64,000 bases of DNA from Dyella choica (lineage in GTDB: Bacteria > Pseudomonadota > Gammaproteobacteria > Xanthomonadales > Rhodanobacteraceae): assembly GCF_003977665.1 (NCBI RefSeq), contig NZ_RYYV01000001.1:434001-498000 (forward strand), given 5' to 3'. Numbering within the stretch: the first letter of the stretch is position 1; each line of letters opens with the position of its first letter. Below, piece after piece: positions 1-8,328 of the stretch. The translations under genes and the position numbers were made by a program. The notes beneath the pieces are model-generated. The model was not told where the DNA came from and did not search any database. It worked only from the letters and a program-made list of their open reading frames with translations.

Positions 1-74
1 TTTTCGCCTGCATCGTTTTATTTGAGGCGGGCGCCAAACGTATCCTGCACGGCAATCGACGGAGACAGGGAGTG

Positions 75-2180
75 ATGCGGCTCGGTCTGAAAATACTGGC
101 CTGGAGCGTGGGCATGGTGGCAGTACTGGTGATCGCACTGGTGCTGTTCATTGCACTGTTCGACTGGAACCGGCTCAAGCCCACGATCGACGACAAGGTC
201 AGCGCAGCCATCGGACGCCCTTTCGTGATCCGTGGCGAGCTGACCGCAGCGTGGCAGCGTGAACCCAGCGAGCCCGGCCTGCGCAGACTGGTGCCGTGGC
301 CGACTTTCACCGCCCGCGCCATCGGCATCAGCAATCCACCGTGGGCCCAGCAATCGCAGCTCGTGCAACTGGACGCGCTGGCGTTCCGGATCTCGCCGTT
401 GCCCTTGCTGCTGCATCATATCTACGTACCTACATTGAGGCTCATCGGCCTGCATGCAGACCTGGAGCGCAACGCCCAAGGCGAAGCCAACTGGCAGCTG
501 GCCCTTGAGGACAACCAACCGCCTTCCCGCTGGAAACCTACGCTGGGCACGGTCGGCCTCGACCAGGGCGATATCACGGTGGACGACGCCAAGACTCGCC
601 TAGACTTGCACGTCACCATCAGACCTCTGCAGCAGGCGATCCCTTACGACCAGATCGTGGCGCAGGCCAGCAACGACGCGCGGACCGACGTGGGGCACGA
701 TGTCGGCCGCATGGTGAACGAGGAAAAGACCCCTCCGGACCTTTCCACCGGCGCCAAGCAGACGCTTTACCAATTCGCCTGGAACGCTACCGGCACTTAC
801 AGGGGCGATCCGGTGGACGGCAACGGCAAGACCGGCGCGGTGCTGGCCTTGCAACGCGCCGACGAGCCATTTCCAGTGCAGGCGCGCGTGCATATCGACA
901 ACAGCAAGATCGCCCTGGTCGGCACGCTGACCGACCCCATGCACCTGGGCGCCTTGAACATGCGCGTATGGTTTGCCGGGACCAGCATGGCGAGGCTCTA
1001 TCCGATCCTTGGCATCGCCCTGCCGGATACTCCGCCTTTCGCCACGGAAGGGCATCTGTCGGCGCAACTGCACGCACACGGCAGCCATTTCAGCTATCGC
1101 GATTTCCGTGGCCGCGTGGGCGAAAGCGATCTGGGCGGCAACATGGAGGTAACAACCAGCGGGCCGCGCCTCAAGCTGAGCGGCGATGTGCACTCGCAAT
1201 TGCTGCGTTTCGTCGACCTGGGGCCGCTGGTCGGGGCACAGCCAGAGGAACATGGCAACAGCACGCTGCAGCCGCAGAACAAGGCGCTTCCAGTGCAGCA
1301 GTTCCATACGAACCGCTTGCTCAGCATGGATGCCGATGTGACTTTCGAAGCGATGCACATCGAACGACCTGGCTCATTGCCCATCGATGCCCTCGGCGCG
1401 CACGTCTACCTGGACAACGGCGTACTGAAGTTCAATCCGCTGCGCGCAAGCGTGGCGGGCGGCAGCATCGAGGGCAACCTCAGCATGGATGCCAATACCC
1501 AACCGGTGCGCACGACCCTCGACATGCACGCCCACCACCTGCAACTGAAGCAGTTGTTTCCCACCGTGCAGTCGATGCAGACCAGCTTCGGCGAAATCAA
1601 CGGCGAAGCGAACTTGAGCGGCAACGGCAGCTCGGTTTCGGGCCTGCTCAGCCATTCGGATGGTGAATTGAAGCTGCTGATGAACAACGGTGCGATCAGC
1701 AAAACCCTGCTGGAAGCGGCTGGCTTGAACGTCGCCAATGTGGTGATCGAAAAACTGTTCGGCGACAAGACCGTTGAGATCAATTGTGCCGCCGTGGACA
1801 TGGCCGGCAGCCAGGGCGTATTCACCAACCGCCTGTTCGTGCTGGATACCAGTGATGCCACGGTCGAGGTCAGGGGCACCATCCGCTTCAGCGACGAGCA
1901 TCTGGATCTGGATGTGGTGCCGCACACGAAGGGCATGCGCTTGTTCTCGCTACGCTCACCGCTGTACGTGAAAGGCACTTTCAAGGACCCGGACGTCGGG
2001 GTGAAGCCTGGCCCGCTGCTGCTGCGCGGTGGCGGTGCCGTAGCACTTGCCGTACTGGCGGCTCCGGCCGCCGCTTTGCTGGCGGTGATCGTGCCCAGTC
2101 GGGGAGAGCAACCAAACCAGTGCCAGCAGGTGTTATCGCAGTTGCGCAGCGGACCGCTGCCGGGCGGGGCCAGGAAATAG
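75..2180 (+). CDS. AsmA family protein
   Basis: Envelope protein of the AsmA/TamB-like superfamily, large proteins that span the periplasm from an inner-membrane anchor and are linked to lipid transport and outer-membrane homeostasis. One hydrophobic anchor covers residues 8-30, followed by a long beta-rich AsmA domain; an Ala-rich hydrophobic stretch near the C-terminus (about 650-670) may be a second membrane-associated segment. At about 701 residues it is a typical mid-size AsmA member. GTG at 72 lies directly before the ATG at 75 and fits the GGAG at 61-64 equally well. A palindromic repeat starts 10 bases after the stop. The family call is firm; the cargo is unknown. Confidence 0.8.
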   Translation: MRLGLKILAWSVGMVAVLVIALVLFIALFDWNRLKPTIDDKVSAAIGRPFVIRGELTAAWQREPSEPGLRRLVPWPTFTARAIGISNPPWAQQSQLVQLDALAFRISPLPLLLHHIYVPTLRLIGLHADLERNAQGEANWQLALEDNQPPSRWKPTLGTVGLDQGDITVDDAKTRLDLHVTIRPLQQAIPYDQIVAQASNDARTDVGHDVGRMVNEEKTPPDLSTGAKQTLYQFAWNATGTYRGDPVDGNGKTGAVLALQRADEPFPVQARVHIDNSKIALVGTLTDPMHLGALNMRVWFAGTSMARLYPILGIALPDTPPFATEGHLSAQLHAHGSHFSYRDFRGRVGESDLGGNMEVTTSGPRLKLSGDVHSQLLRFVDLGPLVGAQPEEHGNSTLQPQNKALPVQQFHTNRLLSMDADVTFEAMHIERPGSLPIDALGAHVYLDNGVLKFNPLRASVAGGSIEGNLSMDANTQPVRTTLDMHAHHLQLKQLFPTVQSMQTSFGEINGEANLSGNGSSVSGLLSHSDGELKLLMNNGAISKTLLEAAGLNVANVVIEKLFGDKTVEINCAAVDMAGSQGVFTNRLFVLDTSDATVEVRGTIRFSDEHLDLDVVPHTKGMRLFSLRSPLYVKGTFKDPDVGVKPGPLLLRGGGAVALAVLAAPAAALLAVIVPSRGEQPNQCQQVLSQLRSGPLPGGARK

Positions 2181-2189
2181 CAAGCTGTG

Positions 2190-2262
2190 TAAGCTGGGAT
2201 GACTATCCCTGCAGTACGCGTATTGCAGGCGTGGCAATGCTGGGTTTTGCAACCCAGCCTAC
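2190..2262. repeat. REP-like palindrome pair (GGCTGGG family)
   Basis: Two imperfect hairpins, at 2191-2212 and 2238-2262, share the core GCTGGG/CCCAGC. It is one copy of a dispersed family also seen near 4942, 8154, 42051, 47802, 51861 and 55750. It separates the AsmA gene from the DMT transporter gene and ends about 35 bases before the latter's start. Confidence 0.75.
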
Positions 2263-2297
2263 AATGGCCCGTCTCCCTTCCCTGTGTCCTTAAGTCC

Positions 2298-3224
2298 ATG
2301 CAGCCCGTCACCCAGGCCCGCCTGCAAATCCATTTCTGCGTCTTGCTGTGGGGCTTCACCGCCATCCTCGGTAAGCTGATCACGCTGCCGGCAATGGCGC
2401 TGGTGTGTTGGCGCATGCTGCTGGTAAGCGGCAGCCTGCTGCTGATGCCCCGCGTATGGCGCGGCTTGCGTGTCATGCCGATGAAGCTGCGCCTGGCGTA
2501 CGCCGGCATCGGTGTGCTGGTGGCGCTGCATTGGCTGACGTTCTATGCGGCGATTAAACTCGCCAACGCTTCCGTAGGCGCGACCTGCATTGCGCTAGGC
2601 CCGGCCTTTCTCGCCTTTATCGAACCCTGGGTGGCAAAGCGGCGTTTCGATGCGCGCGAGCTGTTGATTGCCGTTGCGGTGGTGCCTGGCGTAGCGATGG
2701 TGGCTGGCGGCGTGCCGGGACATATGCGCGTCGGCATTGCGGTGGGCGTGCTGTCGGCACTGTTCGTGGCGCTGTTCAGTTCACTCAACAAGCGCATGGT
2801 CGAGCACGGCGAGCCCCTGACCGTCACCTGCCTGGAACTGGGCACGGGCGCACTGTTCCTGGCTTTGCTGACGCCACTGCTGCCGCATGCGACTGCGGCC
2901 TTCCAGCTGCCGAATCTGCACGACGCGGTGCTGCTGCTGATCCTGTCGTTCGGCTGCACCCTGCTGCCGTTTTCACTGGTGCTGGTAGCGTTGCGCCACG
3001 TCAGCGCCTTTGCCATGCAGATGATCACCAACCTGGAGCCCGTCTATGCCATCGTGCTGGCGATGTTGCTGCTGGGCGAGCAGCGGCAGCTGGATGGCTG
3101 GTTCTATGCAGGCGTGACGGTGATTCTTGCAGCGGTGTTCGCGCATCCTCTGCTGCACCGGCAGGACCAGGCGCCGGTACAGGCGGAGTTGCTGGGAACG
3201 GCGGAAAGTCACAACCTCGACTGA
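2298..3224 (+). CDS. EamA/DMT family transporter
   Basis: Inner-membrane drug/metabolite transporter of the EamA family. About ten hydrophobic segments fall into two EamA halves (roughly 5-135 and 145-285), as expected for a 10-TM exporter of about 300 residues. The substrate cannot be told from sequence. ATG 2298 was chosen because the first helix of an EamA protein begins right after it; an upstream in-frame start at 2199 would add about 33 residues read through the palindromic repeat, which is implausible. The gene is convergent with the LysR gene, 11 bases away, and its stop overlaps a short sequence resembling one arm of the 20021-20291 element. Confidence 0.82.
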   Translation: MQPVTQARLQIHFCVLLWGFTAILGKLITLPAMALVCWRMLLVSGSLLLMPRVWRGLRVMPMKLRLAYAGIGVLVALHWLTFYAAIKLANASVGATCIALGPAFLAFIEPWVAKRRFDARELLIAVAVVPGVAMVAGGVPGHMRVGIAVGVLSALFVALFSSLNKRMVEHGEPLTVTCLELGTGALFLALLTPLLPHATAAFQLPNLHDAVLLLILSFGCTLLPFSLVLVALRHVSAFAMQMITNLEPVYAIVLAMLLLGEQRQLDGWFYAGVTVILAAVFAHPLLHRQDQAPVQAELLGTAESHNLD

Positions 3225-3238
3225 TCAGAGCGTCCCTA
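3223..3238. repeat. Solo arm of the 20021-20291 palindromic element
   Basis: The 16 bases GATCAGAGCGTCCCTA match the right terminal arm of the large palindrome (GATCAGAGCATCCCTA at 20279-20294) at 15 of 16 positions, including the flanking TA. It overlaps the stop codon of the DMT gene. Short enough that chance cannot be excluded. Confidence 0.4.
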
Positions 3239-4132
3239 GCGTTTTGCCAACCGGTCACGCATGAAATCGATAAAGGCGCGCACTTTGGCGGGTGGCTGCG
3301 GATCGGGATACACCGCGTGAATGCCGCCTTCGGGCAGCCGGTATTGCGCAAGCAGCACTTGCAGGCGCCCCGCCTGGACATCCTCCTGCACCAGGTAGTC
3401 CGGCAACACCGATACGCCGCCCCCAGCGAGTACCAGCGCACGAATCGCCGCCGCGTTGTTCGCCTGCACCGCCTGGCGCATGCGCACGATACGGCGACTG
3501 CCATTGCCGTGCGTGAACGTCCAGCGCAAGGGCGTGGCCATGGCGGACAGCGCAATCCAGCCGTGCATGGCCAGATCCTCCGGCCGGCGCGGCATGCCGT
3601 GCTCGGCGAGATACGCAGGCGCGGCCATCACCCATTGGCGAAAATTCCCCAACCGGGTCGCACGCAAGCTGGAGTCGCGCAGCCAGCCAATCCGGATCGC
3701 CATGTCGAAACGCTCGGCAATCAGGTCATTGATGGCGTCGTTGATGACCAGATCGACCTGCAACGACGGATGCAGCCGGCGAAATTCGGCCAGCGCCGGA
3801 GCAATGACCGCCATGCCGTAATCGGTCGAGGTGGTGAGGCGCAAGGTCCCGCTTGGCTTGCTGCGCTGGTCGCCGACCCTTTCGATGGCGGTCTGGGCCT
3901 GCTCGAGCAACGCCACGCAATCGGTGTGAAAGGCCGCCCCCGCCTCGGTCAACGCCATGCGCCGGGTACTGCGCACGATCAGCGTGACACCCAGTTCGCG
4001 CTCCAGGCGCAATAGATGCTGGCTGACCATGGCCTTGGTCATGCCCAGCTGCGTCGCGGCGGCAGTGAATGAGCCGGCCCGCACCAGCGCCACGAATACA
4101 GCCAGTCGATTGAGATTGACCTGGTCGCCCAT
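3236..4132 (-). CDS. LysR family transcriptional regulator
   Basis: LysR-type regulator of 298 residues, the usual length. The N-terminal winged helix-turn-helix is clear (residues about 6-64: LNRLAVFVALVRAGSFTAAA followed by a recognition helix with MVSQHLLRLE), then a substrate-binding domain of the CrgA/DmlR-like subgroup. It is transcribed divergently from the NAD(P)-binding oxidoreductase gene at 4246, the classical layout for a LysR regulator and its target. A dyad in the shared intergenic region (4142-4164) is a plausible binding site. The inducer is unknown. Confidence 0.88.
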   Translation of the reverse strand: MGDQVNLNRLAVFVALVRAGSFTAAATQLGMTKAMVSQHLLRLERELGVTLIVRSTRRMALTEAGAAFHTDCVALLEQAQTAIERVGDQRSKPSGTLRLTTSTDYGMAVIAPALAEFRRLHPSLQVDLVINDAINDLIAERFDMAIRIGWLRDSSLRATRLGNFRQWVMAAPAYLAEHGMPRRPEDLAMHGWIALSAMATPLRWTFTHGNGSRRIVRMRQAVQANNAAAIRALVLAGGGVSVLPDYLVQEDVQAGRLQVLLAQYRLPEGGIHAVYPDPQPPAKVRAFIDFMRDRLAKR

Positions 4133-4141
4133 GGCCCGATC

Positions 4142-4164
4142 ATTGTCAAACTTTTCTTGACAGT
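4142..4164. promoter_or_regulatory. Putative LysR operator dyad
   Basis: ATTGTCAA (4142-4149) and TTGACAGT (4157-4164) form an inverted repeat, 7 of 8 positions, with 7 bases between the arms. It lies 10 bases upstream of the LysR start in the divergent region, where autoregulators of this family usually bind. A T-N11-A core is compatible but not decisive. Confidence 0.45.
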
Positions 4165-4245
4165 CAATTCTTTATCCGTCCGCTTATCGACCCAATGGGA
4201 AAGGCGCATGCTTTCGAGCCATCGCTTCCCTCCCGGAGATCTCGC

Positions 4246-4887
4246 ATGAAACTGGTTCTGTTCGGCGCTACCGGCCATATCGGCCACGCGCTTCTCGATG
4301 AAGCCCTTGCACGGGGGCACGACGTTACCGCTGTGGTGCGCGATATCAGCCGCCTCAGACAGCGGCACGACAAGCTGCACGCAGTCGTGGGCGCGGTCGA
4401 GCAGCCGGCCATCTGGCAGGCCTATGCCAGGCAAGCAGATGCGGTGGTTGCCAGCCTGTCCCCGCGCCGCGACGGCAACAGCGATACGCTCCCCCACGCT
4501 GCGCAGACCTTGCTCGAAGCGCTCAACGGCACCCATCCCAGGCGCCTGCTATGGGTGGGTGGCGCCGGCAGCCTGGAAACCGCGCCCGGCGTGAGGTTGA
4601 TCGACGATCCGCACTTTCCCGCAGCGTGGAAGCCGGAAGCACAAGCCCATGCGCGCGCACTGGACGTGTTTCGCGCCAGCAAAGCCGACGTCGACTGGAC
4701 CGTCATCAGCCCAGCCGCGCTGATCGAGGACGGTGAGCGCACCGGCAAGTACCGCGTCGGCGGCGACCAGCTGCTGGTGGATGACCAGGGCATCAGCCGC
4801 ATTACCGTTGCCGACTATGCGATCGCGCTGCTCGATCAGCTCGACCGGATGGACGCGTTGAAGAAGCGCATCACGGTGGCGTATTGA
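4246..4887 (+). CDS. NAD(P)-binding oxidoreductase (atypical SDR, NmrA/YwnB-like)
   Basis: Rossmann-fold protein of 213 residues with the dinucleotide-binding motif GATGHIG at residues 7-13 right after the first beta strand. No classical YxxxK catalytic pair is evident, which fits the atypical SDR/NmrA-like group (flavin reductase- or YwnB-like) rather than a classical dehydrogenase. ATG 4246 has a GGAGAT ribosome-binding site at the right distance and puts the Rossmann strand at the N-terminus; the in-frame upstream start at 4195 would add an unrelated tail. It is divergent from the LysR gene and probably controlled by it. Substrate unknown. Confidence 0.8.
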   Translation: MKLVLFGATGHIGHALLDEALARGHDVTAVVRDISRLRQRHDKLHAVVGAVEQPAIWQAYARQADAVVASLSPRRDGNSDTLPHAAQTLLEALNGTHPRRLLWVGGAGSLETAPGVRLIDDPHFPAAWKPEAQAHARALDVFRASKADVDWTVISPAALIEDGERTGKYRVGGDQLLVDDQGISRITVADYAIALLDQLDRMDALKKRITVAY

Positions 4888-4941
4888 GACCATGGACTCG
4901 ATCCAGGGCGAACGCCAGCGTCACGCGGTAGCATAGACGGT

Positions 4942-4974
4942 GATGTTGGGGGGTTGCACCCCAACCCCCTACAC
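4942..4974. repeat. REP-like palindrome, variant copy
   Basis: A G-run/C-run hairpin around TTGGGG...CCCCAA, a variant of the GGCTGGG palindrome family, lies just before rlmJ. Only one hairpin is recognisable here. Confidence 0.5.
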
Positions 4975-4986
4975 GTGCCTACCACC

Positions 4987-5916
4987 ATGAATTACCGCCA
5001 CGCCTACCACGCAGGCAATTTCGCCGACGTCCTCAAGCACAGCGTCCTGTTTGCGCTGATCGAAGCATTGAAAGCGAAGGACACGCCCTTCGCTCTGATC
5101 GACACGCACGCCGGAAGCGGCTGCTATGCGCTCGACAGCGAAGAAGCCGGCAAGACCGGCGAATACCGCGACGGCATTGCGCGCCTGCTGTTTCCCGACC
5201 TGCGGCAATCCGGACCCAGCAAGCTCCCCCCGCTGCTGCGCCATTGGCTCGATTCCATTCTCGCCCTGCCCGGCAACGAGCACGGCCTGAAGCTTTATCC
5301 CGGCTCACCGCTGCAGGCCGCGCTCGCGATGCGTGCCACCGACAGTGCGCAACTTTGCGAACTGCATCCGGAGGAAGCAGCGCACCTGCGCGAACTGTTC
5401 CATCACGATCGCCGTGTGCACGTGCATCATCGCGACGGTTACGAAGCGCTGAAGGCGTTGCTGCCACCGAAGGAAAAACGCGGCCTGGTGTTGATCGACC
5501 CGCCTTACGAAGCGCAGGAAAACGAGTTCCGCCTGATCGAAGCGGCATTGAAAACCGCACTGCAACGCTGGCCCAACGGCGTCTATGCGATCTGGTATCC
5601 GATCAAGCTGCGCAGCCAGGTGCAGCCGTTCCTGCGCTGGCTGCAGCATTGCGGTGTGCGCCGTGCCTTGCAGGCGGAATTGCTGGTGCACCCGGACGAC
5701 TCGCCGCTGCGCTTGAACGGATCGGGCATGGCCATCCTCAATGCGCCTTGGCATCTCGATCAGGCGCTACGAGAACCGCTGCACGCCATGGCACGTTTGT
5801 TGTCGCAGGAGCGTGCGGCGGAATGGCGTTTGCACTGGCTGGTGCAGGAGGGCGATGCGCAAACCCCTCAAGCGCACCACACCCGACCGCTACCCCCACC
5901 GAGGCGTCCCCGCTAA
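4987..5916 (+). CDS. rlmJ: 23S rRNA (adenine(2030)-N(6))-methyltransferase RlmJ
   Basis: SAM-dependent methyltransferase that makes m6A2030 in 23S rRNA. The N-terminus MNYRHAYHAGNFADVLKH is the RlmJ signature, and the N6-adenine catalytic motif DPPYE sits near residue 178. The family is about 280 residues; this protein has 309, with a Pro/Arg-rich tail of some 25 residues that looks dispensable. ATG 4987 is preferred over an in-frame ATG at 4954 because it gives the conserved N-terminus; the upstream sequence is the palindromic repeat. The gene stands alone, with the Slp gene following after 34 bases. Confidence 0.93.
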   Translation: MNYRHAYHAGNFADVLKHSVLFALIEALKAKDTPFALIDTHAGSGCYALDSEEAGKTGEYRDGIARLLFPDLRQSGPSKLPPLLRHWLDSILALPGNEHGLKLYPGSPLQAALAMRATDSAQLCELHPEEAAHLRELFHHDRRVHVHHRDGYEALKALLPPKEKRGLVLIDPPYEAQENEFRLIEAALKTALQRWPNGVYAIWYPIKLRSQVQPFLRWLQHCGVRRALQAELLVHPDDSPLRLNGSGMAILNAPWHLDQALREPLHAMARLLSQERAAEWRLHWLVQEGDAQTPQAHHTRPLPPPRRPR

Positions 5917-5950
5917 GCTCGAATCCGCCTCGTGCTGCAAGGACATCGCG

Positions 5951-6457
5951 ATGAATCTCCGTACTGCTTTGCGTCCGCTCGCGCCGCTCGCGCTGCTGTT
6001 GCTGGCGGCATGCGCGCCCGCGCCCCTCTACAAAGCCGCGCCCGGCGCGATCTCGGCGCCTCCCATCCAGGTAGCGCACGCCCCGGAGCAGTACGGCAAC
6101 GGTTCGGTGATCTGGGGCGGCAGCGTCGTTGCCGTACGCAACTTTCCCGACCACACCGAGATGGAAGTGCTGGGCTACCCGCTGGATTCCTCCCAGCGCC
6201 CACAGCCGAACGCACAAGGCGTGGGCCGTTTCATCGCGGTCTTTCCCGGTTACCTGGAATCTTTCAACTATCCGAACGGCCGGCTGGTCACGTTGACCGG
6301 ACAGCTCAACGGCACGCGTGCGGGCTCGGTGGACCAGGCGCCCTACACCTATCCGCTGGTGACCGTGGCGCAATCGCATCTGTGGACGTCGGATGAACTG
6401 CGCCAGGGGCATCCGAACATCAGCTTCGGGGTAGGCGTAGGCGTCGGGATCCATTGA
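5951..6457 (+). CDS. Slp family outer-membrane lipoprotein
   Basis: Predicted lipoprotein of 168 residues. A short charged N-terminus and a hydrophobic core end in the lipobox LLAAC (Cys25), so maturation by signal peptidase II is expected; no Asp at +2 suggests outer-membrane sorting. The mature part resembles Slp/YeaY, starvation-inducible lipoproteins, including a GGSVVAVRN-like segment and a Gly/Val-rich C-terminus. The role is unknown beyond envelope/stress association. It is followed after only 4 bases by the cation transporter gene, so the two are probably co-transcribed. Confidence 0.8.
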   Translation: MNLRTALRPLAPLALLLLAACAPAPLYKAAPGAISAPPIQVAHAPEQYGNGSVIWGGSVVAVRNFPDHTEMEVLGYPLDSSQRPQPNAQGVGRFIAVFPGYLESFNYPNGRLVTLTGQLNGTRAGSVDQAPYTYPLVTVAQSHLWTSDELRQGHPNISFGVGVGVGIH

Positions 6458-6461
6458 CCCG

Positions 6462-7370
6462 ATGAGTGGTCAGGCCAATTCGATCAAGGCCGTTGTGCTG
6501 GCCTTGGGCGCCAACTTCGCGATCTTCCTTGCCAAGCTGGCGGCCGCGGTGATCACCGGCTCCGGCGCGATGCTGGCCGAGTCGATCCACTCGCTGGCCG
6601 ACTGCGGCAACCAGTTGCTGTTGCTGCTGGGCATGCGACAGGCGCAAAAGCCGCCCTCCGATGAATATCCCTTGGGCTGGGGCCGCGCGCTGTATTTCTG
6701 GTCATTCGTGGTGGCGCTGCTGCTGTTCGCGGTGGGTGGCCTGTTCTCGATCTACGAAGGCGTGCACAAGCTTGCGCATCCCGAGCCGCTGCGCTGGCCG
6801 TGGCTGGCCCTGGCCGTGCTGCTGTTCGGCATCCTGATGGAAAGCATTTCCATGCGCGGCTGCCTGCATGAAGTGAACCGCGCGCGCGGGGAACAAAGCC
6901 TGTGGCGCTGGTTTCGCGAAACGCGTTCCAGCGAGCTGCTGGTGGTCTTCGGCGAAGATCTCGCTGCTCTGCTCGGCTTGTGTCTGGCCGCCTTGGCCAT
7001 CGGCGCCACCCTGCTCACTGGCAATCTATGGTTCGACGCCCTGGGTACGATCGCCATCGGCGTGCTGCTGGTGGCGGTGGCCGCCGCACTGGCCAACGAG
7101 GTGAAGGCCCTATTGATTGGCCAGGGCGTGGAACCGCGGCGCCGTGAGGAGTTGCTGGCATTCCTGCGCAACCGCCCGGAAGTCGCCGAGGTGCTCAACC
7201 TGATCACCCTGCAGATGGGACCGGATGTGATGGTGGCGGTGAAGGCGCGAATGCAGCGTTCACCCGACGACCTGAGCCTGATAGAGGCGATCAACACCGT
7301 GGAGCGGGAGATGAAGGCCCAGTTCGCCGAGATACGCTGGAGCTTCTTCGAACCGGATGTGGCGGACTGA
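6462..7370 (+). CDS. Cation diffusion facilitator family transporter
   Basis: Inner-membrane metal/proton antiporter of the CDF family, 302 residues. About five to six hydrophobic segments occupy residues 10-215, followed by a cytoplasmic domain with the CDF dimerisation fold. The usual metal-site signature is modified: helix 2 has SIHSLADCGNQ, where many CDF proteins have SxxDxxxD, so only part of the classical Zn site is present. This resembles the subgroup annotated as cation transporters with uncertain metal specificity. It lies 4 bases after the Slp gene. Confidence 0.82.
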   Translation: MSGQANSIKAVVLALGANFAIFLAKLAAAVITGSGAMLAESIHSLADCGNQLLLLLGMRQAQKPPSDEYPLGWGRALYFWSFVVALLLFAVGGLFSIYEGVHKLAHPEPLRWPWLALAVLLFGILMESISMRGCLHEVNRARGEQSLWRWFRETRSSELLVVFGEDLAALLGLCLAALAIGATLLTGNLWFDALGTIAIGVLLVAVAAALANEVKALLIGQGVEPRRREELLAFLRNRPEVAEVLNLITLQMGPDVMVAVKARMQRSPDDLSLIEAINTVEREMKAQFAEIRWSFFEPDVAD

Positions 7371-7440
7371 CGGCGGCGCTCTGCCGCGTCGCGGCATTTC
7401 CTCCTGGACTGTTCACGTCAAAAGCGCGTTGACAATCGTA

Positions 7441-7461
7441 AATCTGGTACAAATTCAGATT
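7441..7461. promoter_or_regulatory. Dyad and promoter-like elements upstream of the GNAT gene
   Basis: AATCTG (7441-7446) and CAGATT (7456-7461) form a 6-bp inverted repeat with a 9-bp spacer in an AT-rich stretch. A consensus TTGACA is at 7429-7434, but no good -10 box lies at the right distance. A second candidate -10, TATAGT at 7493-7498, would place the start of transcription at or next to the ATG at 7506. Confidence 0.3.
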
Positions 7462-7505
7462 AATCGTTCATGTTGCAGTGCAAACAATACGCTATAGTAT
7501 GGTCC

Positions 7506-8123
7506 ATGGCCATGAACTCTGCTCACGATCTCGACGCCTACCCGCACCACGCCCAGTTGCCACCACGCAGCCGTGAGCGGTTTGCATCCCCACCCTCGCC
7601 GCTGTCCAGCGCCCCCCGGGGTGAGGTCGTGCATACCTCCGACGGGCGCGAATTGGTCCTGCGCAACATCGAGCCCGGCGACGTTGCCGCTGTGCAACGC
7701 TGCTTCAAGCGCCTGCCACCCCAGGATGTGCGCCGCCGCTTCATGCACGCCATGTCGGAGCTGCCTGCACCGATGGCACAGCGCTTGTGCCGTATCGATC
7801 CCGAGCTGGAAACCGCCTTCGCGCTGATCGACGAAACGGTGAAGCCGGCCGAACTACGTGGCGTGGGCCGCGTCTTTGTCGACGTCGCCAGTAACAGCGC
7901 CGAATTCTCGGTGCTGGTGGAGCGCGAATGGACGCGCATCGGCCTCGGCGCCCTGCTGTTGCAACGGCTGGTGGACGAATCACGCCGCCGCGGCCTGGAC
8001 GAAATCTGGGGCTATGTGCTGATGGAAAACCGCCCGATGCTGCAGCTGTGCAAGGAGCTGGGCTTCGTCGCCACCATGGTGCCGGGCGAAGGCAGCACCG
8101 CGCAGATCCGCCTCAAGCTTTAA
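7506..8123 (+). CDS. GNAT family N-acetyltransferase
   Basis: GCN5-related acetyltransferase of about 205 residues. The acetyl-CoA binding loop is in the region REWTRIGLGALLLQRLVDES, an R-x-x-G-x-G-like arrangement followed by the expected helix, and the C-terminus has the usual beta strand after LGF. The domain resembles the acetyltransferase module found in protein acetyltransferases that act on acyl-CoA synthetases, but the substrate is not identifiable. ATG 7506 was preferred; ATG 7470 would add 12 residues, and neither has a clear Shine-Dalgarno. It ends before a palindromic repeat and mfd. Confidence 0.75.
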   Translation: MAMNSAHDLDAYPHHAQLPPRSRERFASPPSPLSSAPRGEVVHTSDGRELVLRNIEPGDVAAVQRCFKRLPPQDVRRRFMHAMSELPAPMAQRLCRIDPELETAFALIDETVKPAELRGVGRVFVDVASNSAEFSVLVEREWTRIGLGALLLQRLVDESRRRGLDEIWGYVLMENRPMLQLCKELGFVATMVPGEGSTAQIRLKL

Positions 8124-8153
8124 CGCATTTCAGTAGGCTTAAGATGAGCATCA

Positions 8154-8225
8154 TAGGCTGGGTTGCGAAACCCAGCATTGCCATGCGTGGAACCCTCGCG
8201 ATGCTGGGATTGCCATCCCAGCCTA
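8154..8225. repeat. REP-like palindrome pair (GGCTGGG family)
   Basis: Outer TAGGCTGGG (8154-8162) pairs with CCCAGCCTA (8217-8225), and each half also folds by itself (CTGGG/CCCAG around 8158-8175 and 8203-8222). It is a full two-hairpin copy between the GNAT gene and mfd. Confidence 0.8.
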
Positions 8226-8328
8226 CCTAACCCTACGCGGGTGGATGGGTCGAAACGATCCATCGCGTTAAACTTGCGCGCTCGATGGGGCCCGGCATCC
8301 TGCCCGTGCCCGCCCACGCAAGATCCCC

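Noticed and set aside
5892-5916. Pro/Arg-rich tail of RlmJ as a new domain
   Set aside because: About 20 low-complexity residues after a complete methyltransferase; more likely stop-codon drift than function.
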